Assembly (NCBI GenBank): GCA_009924885.1
Contig: RFQS01000122.1
Coordinates: 1-6,857, forward strand
Length of the DNA stretch: 6,857 bases
Origin: Pseudomonadota bacterium
Lineage (GTDB): Bacteria; Cyanobacteriota; Vampirovibrionia; LMEP-6097
Direction: 5' to 3'
Below are positions 1 through 6,249 of this stretch, piece after piece. Position 1 is the stretch's first letter. Each line of letters starts with the position of its first letter. Made by a program: the position numbers and the translations under genes. The notes beneath the pieces are model-generated. The model did not search any database. It was not told where the DNA came from and saw only the letters and a program-made list of their open reading frames with translations.

Positions 1-801
1 GCAATTTTAGATCGCTTCCTCTATGTCTCCGTTAATTACTTCAAGCCTCTTACTTTAAATAGAATTAAATTAGGGGCGGCTTAATGGGTAATCACATTAG
101 ACTTTGAAGAAGAATTTATTCCAGATTACTTTAAATCTTATATGCAAACTTATATAGAAAGAGATGTTCGTATGTTTGCAGACATCAGTGATCTAAGTTT
201 ATTCTCACGTTTCGTCTCTTTAATAGCAGCGTATAGCACGCAGGAAATAAATAAATCACAGTTGGGAAGGGATTTAGGTCTCTCTCCCAAACAGGCTTCT
301 AAGTGGTTGGATATATTAATCTATGGTTATCAATGGCGTGAAGTAATAGCTTACTCTAATAATCTCACCAAGCGAGTTTCTAAAAAACCTAAAGGTTACT
401 TTATGGATACTGGCTTGCTATGTTACTTGCAGAGAATCTCTTCAGCAGAAGCTCTTGCGGCTCATCCACTTTGGGGAGCTTTATTTGAAACTTTTTGCGT
501 AAATATGATTTTCAGATTAGCTCAATCATTAAAAATAGCACCCTCCTTTTACCACTGGCGTTCTAACGGTGGTGCAGAGATAGATCTATTACTAGAAATA
601 GATTCTAAATTCTATCTAATAGAAATTAAGGCTAAGTCTAATCTCACAAAACATGATGCAAGAGGTATTTTAGCCTTCAGGGAATCCTATCCCAAGGCTA
701 ATATACAAAAAGGACTTATTTTATATACTGGTGAGGAAGCTTACAGTATTAATGATGAAGTGCTGGCTTTGCCTTGGAGGGCTTTGCTTGGAAGTGCTTA
801 A
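1..801 (+). pseudogene. Decayed AAA-type ATPase with DUF4143 domain, 3' part only
   Basis: The frame from about 85 to 801 reads as the C-terminal half of the ATPase family that pairs an AAA_14 P-loop domain with DUF4143. It has the family signature TYIERDVR (encoded just after position 142), a helix-turn-helix-like stretch (LGRDLGLSPKQASKWLDIL), FMDTGLLCYL, and the late nuclease-like motif EIDLLLE...YLIEIKAK. The gene is not intact upstream. In this frame there is a TAA at 82-84. The expected preceding family sequence instead appears in another frame: LPLCLR at 15-32, then TAA at 33-35 where a Glu is expected, LLQASYFK at 36-59, TAG at 60-62, TAA at 66-68, and RGGL at 72-83. At least one frameshift (about 86-94) and several nonsense changes are therefore visible. 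The ATP-binding half lies beyond the window edge. An internal start at the ATG at 142 could yield a 219-residue DUF4143-only protein, but no clear ribosome site precedes it, so I favour a pseudogene. Confidence 0.8.
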
Positions 802-823
802 TAAAGGTTTATGCTTATTTAGG

Positions 824-2047
824 TTAACAGGGAGTACAGTGAATGGGTTTTACGGTAACTAATTTTTCAATATTAATCTCTAACCATTCGATAGTTTTTT
901 TTAGAGCAAGTTCAAATACTTTCTCGGAAATCTCCTCTCTATCCGCATCATTATCGCTGTCTTTTAATGCCATTTGAATTAAAGGCTCTTCATACAAGCA
1001 CATACCTTCAGCAGCAAAGATTTGAGGTGCGAGAATTTTTTCGAATATTTTTCGAATTATGTATTCATCAGAGTTCCAACTACTATCTTCTATAAAAGAG
1101 TTCCCATCTTCGTCTACAACCCCTAATTCAAGTTTTGTGGCAAAAATCATATTTTCTGTAGGTTTAAGCTGTAAATTTTCTGCGACCTTCGCTAAATATT
1201 CTCTGAGCAATGTATCTCTGTAAATATCAGTTTCGTAGAGTGCTTGTCTTTCTTTAGCTTTATTTATAACTCCTTCTAGATTTTCATAGCCAAGTTTTTG
1301 GGCTAACGTATCTGTATAAGGTCGCTGTGGGACAACTTCTCTATAAACTGCATTGATTTTTATTTTATAAATCAGGGTTTGACCTAGATATTCATCTCGA
1401 AGCCATTCATCTTCCTCTGTCTCAATAACTTTAAACTCCACTTCGAAAGTGTCTCCAGCTTTATAGTTCTTAATTTCGTTTAATATGATATCTGGAAAAG
1501 TTCCAGTCTCAACAAAGTCAAAAAAACTTTCTGAAAGCTCTTCAAGTTCCTCTCCTGTATCCCTGTCTATGACTTTAATATCTGCTTCTATCTTATTGGG
1601 TAGTTTAACATTTTCATCAGTTAAGCGATGCTCGGCTAGATCATAGAAAATCTCATCGACTCTCATATTAATGTAATTCTCTCTATTGATCTCAGGGATT
1701 TTTAGCTCAAGTTCAAAGCCTTTGTAATGCTCTGGTGATAAGGGCTTAGAGAAAAAAGAAATGCATTCAAAGTATATTGGATGTCCTTTCCCTTTGGCTT
1801 TAAAATTCACTATCTTATAAAAACAATTTCTCAAGAAATTATACTCTAATCTTTTCTGTGCCTCTTCGATCCACTCTTCTCTAAATTCAGAAAGCAAAGC
1901 CGCCTCTAAGATTGCTTCTTCTAATAAGACTCTTTCCCCGTATTTTTTTAGAATCTTTTTGATATACCTTTTCGATCGAGCATTTGGAAGCTCAGCGGAA
2001 AATATAAGCTCGCAGTTATTATTTTCTTCAAGGATGTTAACTAGCAT
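824..2047 (-). CDS. Trigger-factor-like protein (divergent, 407 aa)
   Basis: The protein follows the trigger factor layout. A short N-terminal domain (about 1-115) contains KKYGERVLLEEAI, matching the family's YGEEVLEEAL helix, and ends in KPLSPEHYKGFELEL. A reduced FKBP-like middle (about 150-236) contains GTFPDIILNEIKNYKAGDTFEVEF, then YKIKINAVYREVVPQ. A helical C-terminal chaperone part (about 240-400) contains LAQKLGYENLEGVI and ends in a helix like the trigger factor C-end. Genuine trigger factors are about 430 residues and bind the ribosome through GFRxGxxP. Here the equivalent position reads PNARSKRYIKKILKKYG: the signature is lost, and the preceding long helix (some 20-30 residues) seems missing. 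Ribosome binding is therefore doubtful, and the protein may be a specialised or client-specific chaperone. The ATG at 2047 is preceded by AGGAACC, a close but usable ribosome site. It lies 65 bp downstream of the DUF4172 Fic gene on the same strand. Its base composition looks more AT-rich than that gene's. The family call is by eye from motifs. Confidence 0.62.
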   Translation of the reverse strand: MLVNILEENNNCELIFSAELPNARSKRYIKKILKKYGERVLLEEAILEAALLSEFREEWIEEAQKRLEYNFLRNCFYKIVNFKAKGKGHPIYFECISFFSKPLSPEHYKGFELELKIPEINRENYINMRVDEIFYDLAEHRLTDENVKLPNKIEADIKVIDRDTGEELEELSESFFDFVETGTFPDIILNEIKNYKAGDTFEVEFKVIETEEDEWLRDEYLGQTLIYKIKINAVYREVVPQRPYTDTLAQKLGYENLEGVINKAKERQALYETDIYRDTLLREYLAKVAENLQLKPTENMIFATKLELGVVDEDGNSFIEDSSWNSDEYIIRKIFEKILAPQIFAAEGMCLYEEPLIQMALKDSDNDADREEISEKVFELALKKTIEWLEINIEKLVTVKPIHCTPC

Positions 2048-2083
2048 GGTTCCTGATTTTAACAGTAATATTTTAACAGTAAT
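2048..2083 (-). promoter_or_regulatory. Leader of the trigger-factor-like gene: ribosome site and possible duplicated -10
   Basis: On the minus strand the sequence just before the ATG reads AGGAACC, giving a short-spaced Shine-Dalgarno. Upstream, each copy of a 14-bp tandem repeat contains TTAAAAT, which resembles a -10 element (TAAAAT). No good -35 is seen, so a dedicated promoter is only possible; read-through from the upstream Fic gene is equally likely. Confidence 0.3.
2056..2083. repeat. Perfect tandem 14-bp duplication (ATTTTAACAGTAAT x2)
   Basis: ATTTTAACAGTAAT occurs at 2056-2069 and is repeated without a gap at 2070-2083. It lies in the 65-bp gap between the Fic gene and the trigger-factor-like gene, 9 bp upstream of the latter's start codon. 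It duplicates the only -10-like sequence there, so slippage at this site could alter expression. Confidence 0.85.
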
Positions 2084-2112
2084 TAAGTAGATTTTGTGAA
2101 TCTGTGATACAG

Positions 2113-3354
2113 CTATGGAAGTTCGTTCAGATTGGGCAATCTATAACTGGTACTGCGTCCACCGCTTGAATTTTGAAGAAAAATTCCTCTTTCTTTCAAT
2201 TCTTGAATATCCCTGAGTGCTGTATCGTTAGAGCATTTAGCTAGTTTTGCGTATTTTGAGGTGTTCATGAAGCCTGCAAAATTATCTTCAAGCATGCGGT
2301 TAATGATCAAGCGTTGGCGGTCATTGACTGGCTTTTGATTAATAATATCCCATAGCTGTGCCTCGAATAGAACATTACCCAGTGTTATTTCGGCATTGCT
2401 AATGGCTCGACCGAGGCAATCCAAAAACCATGACAACCAGTCTGTGATATCAGGTGTCGCACGTTGCTGTTTTTCAAGCTCATCGTAGTATTGCTTACGT
2501 TCTGCCTCTATCTGTGATGAAAGGCTGTAAAAACGATTCTGTGTGCCATCTGCACGAGCCAGTGCCATATCACCAATGGCTCTTGCAATTCGTCCATTAC
2601 CGTCTTCAAAAGGATGAATGGTTACAAACCACAGGTGAGCAATGCCTGCTTTAATGACGGGGTCAGTGTCATCTCCGTGGTCAAACCACGCAAGAAATTC
2701 TCGCATTTCCTTTTTTAGGCGGGCTGCACTGGGTGCTTCAAAATGAACTTTTTCTTTGCCAATGGGACCCGAAACAACCTGCATAGGATCAGTGTCCTTA
2801 GTACGCCAGCTAGCAACTGTAATTCGATACATTCCGCTTCGCCCCGTTGGAAACAAAGCTGCATGCCAGTTGAACATACGCTTTTTGGTTAGTGGTTTGG
2901 TAAATTGCTGCGTAGCATCTAGTGTCATCTCAACTATGCCTTCCACATTTCGAGACTGCTCGCAACCTTCAATTTCTGCGTTTTCGTCGTCCTCATGATC
3001 CTCATGTACGTAGAGTACACTGCGGTCATTCGTCCTCCTCAGCCTTGAACTTGTACGTTTGCGGGCAGTCTCGTCTCGGCTGCTAGGAATAAGCCCAGCG
3101 ATATTAATACCCAGTCTGCGAGCAATAGATGACCGCACTTCTTCTGGATTCAGGTTTTCACCTTCAATGGCGGAGGATTTTACAATATCATTGGTGAGAG
3201 TACTCAAACTCGCTTCACGCTTGAGTTCAAAGCCTAGTCCTTCCATGCGACCAAGTAAGCGTCCTTGGCGATGCCTTATGTCAGCAAGCTTGGAGGCAAG
3301 GGCTTCTATATCCCAGATGAAGTTTGTCCAATTTTTCTTTTCGTGAATCCACAT
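2113..3354 (-). CDS. Fic family protein with DUF4172 N-terminus and C-terminal winged helix (class II)
   Basis: This is a 413-residue Fic-domain enzyme; the family usually transfers AMP from ATP to a hydroxyl side chain of a target protein. The DUF4172 N-terminus starts MWIHEKKNWTNFIWD and includes GRLLGRMEGLGF. The inhibitory motif SSAIEG (60-65) fits (S/T)xxxE(G/N) and precedes the Fic core, defining class II. The active-site loop HPFEDGNGRIAR (247-258) is complete, including the catalytic His and the phosphate-binding GNGR. QVVSGPIGKEKVHFEAP (192-208) is the conserved flap region. Residues about 340-410 look like a winged helix (KYAKLAKCSNDTALRDIQELKERGIF). Residues 94-135 are an in-frame insertion absent from the family pattern; without it the length is about 372, the usual size. 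I start at the ATG at 3354, not the ATG at 3423, because the upstream 23 codons are promoter and operator DNA and MWIHEKKNW is the usual family start. Target unknown. Confidence 0.92.
   Translation of the reverse strand: MWIHEKKNWTNFIWDIEALASKLADIRHRQGRLLGRMEGLGFELKREASLSTLTNDIVKSSAIEGENLNPEEVRSSIARRLGINIAGLIPSSRDETARKRTSSRLRRTNDRSVLYVHEDHEDDENAEIEGCEQSRNVEGIVEMTLDATQQFTKPLTKKRMFNWHAALFPTGRSGMYRITVASWRTKDTDPMQVVSGPIGKEKVHFEAPSAARLKKEMREFLAWFDHGDDTDPVIKAGIAHLWFVTIHPFEDGNGRIARAIGDMALARADGTQNRFYSLSSQIEAERKQYYDELEKQQRATPDITDWLSWFLDCLGRAISNAEITLGNVLFEAQLWDIINQKPVNDRQRLIINRMLEDNFAGFMNTSKYAKLAKCSNDTALRDIQELKERGIFLQNSSGGRSTSYRLPNLNELP
2951..3073. mobile_element. 123-bp in-frame palindromic insertion (MITE-like) inside the DUF4172 Fic gene
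   Basis: The ends are 15-bp inverted repeats with one mismatch: CGAGACTGCTCGCAA at 2951-2965, and the reverse complement of CGAGACTGCCCGCAA at 3059-3073. The segment is 123 bp, exactly 41 codons, without a stop in the host frame. It covers the point where the family normally reads straight from a PxxR stretch into NVEGIVEM; deleting it in silico gives SSRENVEG. The interior holds an imperfect direct repeat (ctgcgttttcgtcgtcctca at 2976-2995 against 3020-3041) and encodes a charged, low-complexity peptide (HEDHEDDENAE). No clear target-site duplication longer than 3 bp is seen. It has no transposase. It resembles in concept the in-frame palindromic elements of Rickettsia, but a relationship is not shown. 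Confidence 0.6.
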
Positions 3355-3356
3355 GT

Positions 3357-3383
3357 TAATCACCGCATTATCTAAGGTGATTA
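3357..3383. promoter_or_regulatory. Operator dyad O2 (8-11-8) over the -10 and ribosome site of the Fic gene
   Basis: Half-sites TAATCACC (plus 3357-3364) and GGTGATTA (plus 3376-3383) form a perfect dyad with an 11-bp spacer. One arm overlaps four bases of the -10 hexamer and the other contains the Shine-Dalgarno, so a bound protein would block transcription and translation start. The same half-site spacing recurs at 3412-3438. Confidence 0.65.
3359..3364 (-). promoter_or_regulatory. Ribosome binding site embedded in an operator half-site
   Basis: On the minus strand GGTGAT, followed by TAAC, precedes the ATG at 3354 by 4 bases. It matches the 3' part of the canonical AGGAGGTGAT Shine-Dalgarno. 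This supports the MWIHEKK start, and it means the operator repeat and the ribosome site are the same bases. Confidence 0.55.
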
Positions 3384-3408
3384 TAGGGGTTAATCGCCGC
3401 AAAGTCAA
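3380..3408 (-). promoter_or_regulatory. Sigma-70 promoter of the DUF4172 Fic gene
   Basis: On the minus strand TTGACT (plus 3403-3408) is followed by a 17-bp spacer and a perfect TATAAT (plus 3380-3385). Transcription should start near 3373, giving a leader of about 19 bases before the ATG at 3354. The -10 is covered by operator dyad O2, the spacer contains a spare half-site, and dyad O1 sits just upstream of the -35. Confidence 0.85.
3391..3398. promoter_or_regulatory. Single operator half-site between -10 and -35
   Basis: TAATCGCC matches the half-site used in both dyads and extends to a 12-base match, TTAATCGCCGCA (3390-3401), identical to the copy at 3411-3422, 21 bp away (two helical turns). 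Its expected partner at the 11-bp spacing is absent. Confidence 0.5.
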
Positions 3409-3410
3409 GA

Positions 3411-3530
3411 TTAATCGCCGCATATTGTGCGGTGATTAGGGTTGTTATTCACCTTCAAAATACCATCTCTAATTTTATTAGATATGTGTTTGCAGTCTGC
3501 TTTTGATATTTCTTGATAACTATTCACCAT
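3411..3530 (-). CDS. Possible 39-aa small ORF between rhuM and the DUF4172 Fic gene
   Basis: An ATG at 3530 opens 39 codons ending in TAA at 3411. The peptide begins MVNSYQEISKADCKHIS and its N-terminal two thirds could form a helix. There is no recognisable family, and the last 9 or so codons are operator DNA. No good ribosome site precedes the ATG. The region (3439-3594) also contains a weak promoter-like pair reading toward the Fic gene: GGGACA, 18 bp, TATAAT (plus 3529-3558). It may be a remnant or chance; I list it because the 171-bp gap is otherwise unexplained. Confidence 0.12.
   Translation of the reverse strand: MVNSYQEISKADCKHISNKIRDGILKVNNNPNHRTICGD
3412..3438. promoter_or_regulatory. 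Operator dyad O1 (8-11-8) upstream of the -35
   Basis: Half-sites TAATCGCC (plus 3412-3419) and GGTGATTA (plus 3431-3438) are separated by 11 bp, the same geometry as O2, and the pairing extends inward to 11-bp arms (TAATCGCCGCA against TGCGGTGATTA) with one mismatch. The centres of O1 and O2 are 55 bp apart. Likely ligand by inference: the winged helix of the adjacent Fic protein. Confidence 0.65.
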
Positions 3531-3594
3531 TATAGATTTTATCTTTTATAATTGTCCCCTATCAGAACAATACCTCGCAATCAGCTCCTAAATT

Positions 3595-4608
3595 TTATTC
3601 ATGCAGCTTTCCCTTGTTTTCAAGCGCCTTCATCGTCTTATCAAAATCAGAAACAATCTTCTGCGTTTTATTAAATGCTTCATATTCTGTCTCTGCGCGT
3701 GCTTCTGCCTGCTGTTTGGAAATTTTACCTTTATCATTCAGAATCGTATATTTTCTAAACACTAAAAATTCATTTATGCTATTTGCAAAATCCTGCATGG
3801 TGAAAGTGTTTTCACGCTCTATTAAATCTTCAATATAATCAAAATATCCTGAGACTGCCCGCTCTAAGCGTTTTATATCTTTTTCGGAAAGGTAATTTTT
3901 AGCGATAGTAACATCTGATTTTAGGATACGCCCATCTGGTGAATTCTTCCATGTGCTTAATCCCATATTCTCCAGTCTTCTATCTGCTTTCGTAAAAATG
4001 ATTTCAGCAGCAGTTTGCCCCACAATAGCAAAGTGAAACTTGTTTTGAATCATGGCGTAAAAGTCTTTTGTAGTGGTTGAATGTGGGTCATAATCAAAGC
4101 TACATTCTGCAAAAATATCTGTGATTTGTTGCCAAATTCGCCGCTCACTTGCACGAATAGAGCGAACGCGCTCTAATAATTCACGAAAATAATCTTTGCC
4201 AAAGACATTAGTGCCCTGCTTTAATCGATCATCATCAATCACAAAGCCTTTTTGAATAAATTCTTTCAAGGTTTTAGTAGCCCAGATTCTAAACTGCGTC
4301 GCCTTAGCAGAATTCACCCGATACCCAACGGAGATAACAGCATCAAGGTTATAGAAATTAATACTGCGGCGAACCTCCCGTGTTCCTTCTTTTTGAAGTA
4401 CCGAGATTTTCTCGGTACTTGCCTCTTCGATTAACTCACCATCTGTATAAATATTTTTGAGATGAAGACCTATATTATCAGTAGATGTGCCAAATAATGC
4501 CGCCATAGCTTTCTGTGTAAGCCAGATAGTCTCATCTTGCACGAGTACATCGACTTTAACATCTTCCTGTGGGGTGTTATAAATTAAAAATTGAAGTTCT
4601 TTGCTCAT
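3595..4608 (-). CDS. rhuM: RhuM family protein
   Basis: This 337-residue protein has the usual length and sequence of the RhuM family, first named from Salmonella pathogenicity island 3 and common in restriction-modification and defence loci. The N-terminal part (about 20-60) looks DNA-binding: DETIWLTQKAMAALFGTSTDNIGLHLKNIY has a helix-turn-helix shape. The central signature YNLDAVISVGYRVNS (86-100), followed by FRIWATKTLKEFIQKGFVIDDDRLK, is typical. The C-terminal part (ERAVSGYFDYIED, then EARAETEYEAF) is helical. No catalytic motif is known to me, and the molecular function of the family is unsettled. The ATG at 4608 follows GAAGGA about 10 bases upstream. It is the last gene of the yhcG-fic-rhuM unit, 38 bp after the fic stop. 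No convincing hairpin terminator follows it. Confidence 0.93.
   Translation of the reverse strand: MSKELQFLIYNTPQEDVKVDVLVQDETIWLTQKAMAALFGTSTDNIGLHLKNIYTDGELIEEASTEKISVLQKEGTREVRRSINFYNLDAVISVGYRVNSAKATQFRIWATKTLKEFIQKGFVIDDDRLKQGTNVFGKDYFRELLERVRSIRASERRIWQQITDIFAECSFDYDPHSTTTKDFYAMIQNKFHFAIVGQTAAEIIFTKADRRLENMGLSTWKNSPDGRILKSDVTIAKNYLSEKDIKRLERAVSGYFDYIEDLIERENTFTMQDFANSINEFLVFRKYTILNDKGKISKQQAEARAETEYEAFNKTQKIVSDFDKTMKALENKGKLHE
4396..4420. repeat. Perfect 11-bp hairpin inside rhuM
   Basis: AAGTACCGAGA (4396-4406) and TCTCGGTACTT (4410-4420) are exact inverse complements around a TTT loop. It lies within rhuM, in the codons for ASTEKISVLQ, which fit the family pattern, so it is not an insertion. 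It could fold in the mRNA; function unknown. Confidence 0.6.
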
Positions 4609-4646
4609 AAGGCTTGTCCTTCAAGAGACCATTTAGATCACTTTGA

Positions 4647-5204
4647 TTACAGCTCCTCCGTTTTAAATTCGCTATAACCTTCGTAGTAATAACTAACATC
4701 AATGCCCTTCATAAACAGGATTCGATCATTAATTTGATTGGTCAGTGCATTTTTCAGTAATGCTTTAATTTCTAAATCCTTTACTACACTGCGTTGCATG
4801 GCGGAAAGATACTCATCTTTATCCACCAGATTCCAATCTATGACTTGCTTCAGCTCTTTTTTGAGAATTAGGTCTAGCCAGATGCGGGTGGCACGTCCAT
4901 TACCCTCACGGAAAGGGTGGGCAATATTCATCTCCACATATTTTTCGATAATCTGATCAAAGTTCCCCTGTGGCAGAGTATCGATGTGTTCTAAAGATGC
5001 TTTTAGATACATCAGTGGTGCAAAACGGAAATTACCCTTGGCGATATTTACCTCGCGAATGATGCCCGCAAAGTCATAAATATCTCCAAATAAATAGGTG
5101 TGAATGAAAGCAAGTCCTTTAAAAGTACCCACTTCGACCTTATCAATATCACCAGAGTCAAAGAGCTCTTTGGCTTTCTGCTTACTGATTTTTTCATAAT
5201 CCAT
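4647..5204 (-). CDS. fic: Class III Fic protein (NmFic-like adenylyltransferase)
   Basis: This 185-residue Fic protein closely follows the short Neisseria meningitidis Fic type. FKGLAFIHTYLFGDIYDFAG (28-47), IREVNIAKGNFRFAP (49-63) and the active-site loop HPFREGNGRATR (96-107) are all present, with catalytic His96 and the complete GNGR anion site. A C-terminal helix carries SYYYEG (171-176), which fits the (S/T)xxxE(G/N) inhibitory motif placed after the core, the hallmark of class III, so it is predicted to be autoinhibited until the helix is displaced or modified. Family members of this size transfer AMP to proteins; type II topoisomerase subunits are reported targets of related Fic toxins, but the target here is unknown. 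The ATG at 5204 overlaps the end of the yhcG gene by 11 bp, with GAGGAA inside that gene as the ribosome site, pointing to coupled translation. No separate small antitoxin gene is seen. Confidence 0.95.
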   Translation of the reverse strand: MDYEKISKQKAKELFDSGDIDKVEVGTFKGLAFIHTYLFGDIYDFAGIIREVNIAKGNFRFAPLMYLKASLEHIDTLPQGNFDQIIEKYVEMNIAHPFREGNGRATRIWLDLILKKELKQVIDWNLVDKDEYLSAMQRSVVKDLEIKALLKNALTNQINDRILFMKGIDVSYYYEGYSEFKTEEL

Positions 5205-6249
5205 TTTGCTTTTCCTCTAATTCACGCTCAATGTCTTCAATCCTCGGCAATTGAGTTTGCAGAGAAACGGGTAGCGACTCCAATAATTTAAATTCCGCTA
5301 TACCCATAGGCTGGGTTTTATCGCTGAGAGCATATTCTGCTACGATTTTATTTTTGTTCTTACACAATAAGAGTCCGATGGTGGCAGAGTCGTGATCGTT
5401 TTTTATTTGTTTATCTACCGCCGTGAGATAAAAGCCCAGTTGCCCTAAATGTTCTGGTTTGAAATCACCCGTTTTAAGCTCGATAACTATGTAACAGCGA
5501 AGTTTAAGATGATAAAACAGCAAATCAATAAAAAAATCATCGCCACCTACTTCGATATGAACCTGTTTACCAACATAAGCAAAGCCAGCACCAAGCTCTA
5601 ATAAAAATTCAGTAACCTGTTTAACTAATGCGCCTTCTACTTCTCGCTCTTGGGCTTCTTCCGTCAATCCTAGAAAATCAAAACGGTAAGGGTCTTTAAG
5701 GCTTTCAATCGCTAAGTCAGATTGAGGTTTTGGTAATCGCAATTCAAAATTAGTAACCGCTTTGCCTTGTCTCTCAATGAGCTTGCTTTCAATTTGCATA
5801 ACTAGTACATTACGAGACCAGTTATTTTCTATGGTTTTTTTTGCATACCAAGTACGCGCTTCCTGTGTATTCAGCTTGTCCAGTAAAACCAAATTATGTC
5901 CCCACGGCAATTGTGCAACAGCCTGCTGCACAATTGCAAGATCTGTCCATGTGCCTGCAAAGCTACGCATGTATTTAAGATTACGAGACGAAAACCCTTT
6001 CATATTCGGGAATAAATTGCGTAAATCATGAGCGAGTCTTTCTATAACCTTTGCACCCCAACCTTGTTCTGCTTGCCTGTTTAGAATATCACGCCCAATC
6101 TGCCAGTACAACAAGATTAATTCATGGTTCACCGCCAGTGTTGCACATTGTTGTGCATTATGAATTTTCACTTTCAGCTCTGCCAGCCAATCAGAGTAAC
6201 CTTCAGGGGCTTGTGTCAGTGGGGTAGATTTACTATTTTCAAGTGTCAA
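5194..6249 (-). CDS. yhcG: DUF1016 / YhcG family PD-(D/E)XK nuclease domain protein
   Basis: This 351-residue protein has the family's two parts. The N-terminal DUF1016_N region (about 17-160) contains LLYWQIGRDIL, GWGAKVIERLAHDL, GFSSRNLKYMRSF and QLPWGHN. The C-terminal nuclease-like domain (about 185-345) contains DDFFIDLLFYH and LRCYIVIELKTGDFKPEHLGQ, giving a D242...E257-x-K259 pattern of a PD-(D/E)XK fold, with Gln270 after it. Such proteins frequently sit inside type I restriction-modification loci; a substrate is not established. The start is a TTG at 6249, the only start between the upstream in-frame TGA and the conserved region, preceded by GGGAG at a 7-base spacing. The TTG overlaps the stop of a tiny upstream frame as TTGA. 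It is the first gene of the yhcG-fic-rhuM unit, and no clear promoter lies ahead of it. Confidence 0.92.
   Translation of the reverse strand: MTLENSKSTPLTQAPEGYSDWLAELKVKIHNAQQCATLAVNHELILLYWQIGRDILNRQAEQGWGAKVIERLAHDLRNLFPNMKGFSSRNLKYMRSFAGTWTDLAIVQQAVAQLPWGHNLVLLDKLNTQEARTWYAKKTIENNWSRNVLVMQIESKLIERQGKAVTNFELRLPKPQSDLAIESLKDPYRFDFLGLTEEAQEREVEGALVKQVTEFLLELGAGFAYVGKQVHIEVGGDDFFIDLLFYHLKLRCYIVIELKTGDFKPEHLGQLGFYLTAVDKQIKNDHDSATIGLLLCKNKNKIVAEYALSDKTQPMGIAEFKLLESLPVSLQTQLPRIEDIERELEEKQNGL
5907..5937. repeat. Perfect 11-bp inverted repeat inside the yhcG-like gene
   Basis: GCAATTGTGCA (5907-5917) and TGCACAATTGC (5927-5937) are exact inverse complements with a 9-base spacer. They encode AIVQQAVAQLP, part of the conserved DUF1016 region, so the sequence is native coding DNA. 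Chance or an mRNA hairpin; no function can be assigned. Confidence 0.5.

Noticed and set aside
802..823. Possible terminator between the converging DUF4143 remnant and the trigger-factor-like gene
   Set aside because: Only a weak AATAA/TTATT pairing is present, with no GC-rich stem.
2454..3346. Three plus-strand frames of 66-95 codons
   Set aside because: They lie opposite the Fic gene, have no recognisable family, and follow its codon structure.
3355..3423. A longer start for the DUF4172 Fic protein at the ATG at 3423 (MRRLILTLRRL...)
   Set aside because: These codons are the operator repeats and promoter read as protein; MWIHEKKNW at 3354 matches the family start and has its own ribosome site.
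3851..3862. GAGACTGCCCGC in rhuM, a 12-base match to the inverted repeat of the insertion in the Fic gene
   Set aside because: It encodes LERAVSG within family-conserved sequence and has no partner repeat nearby, so it is probably coincidence and not a second element.
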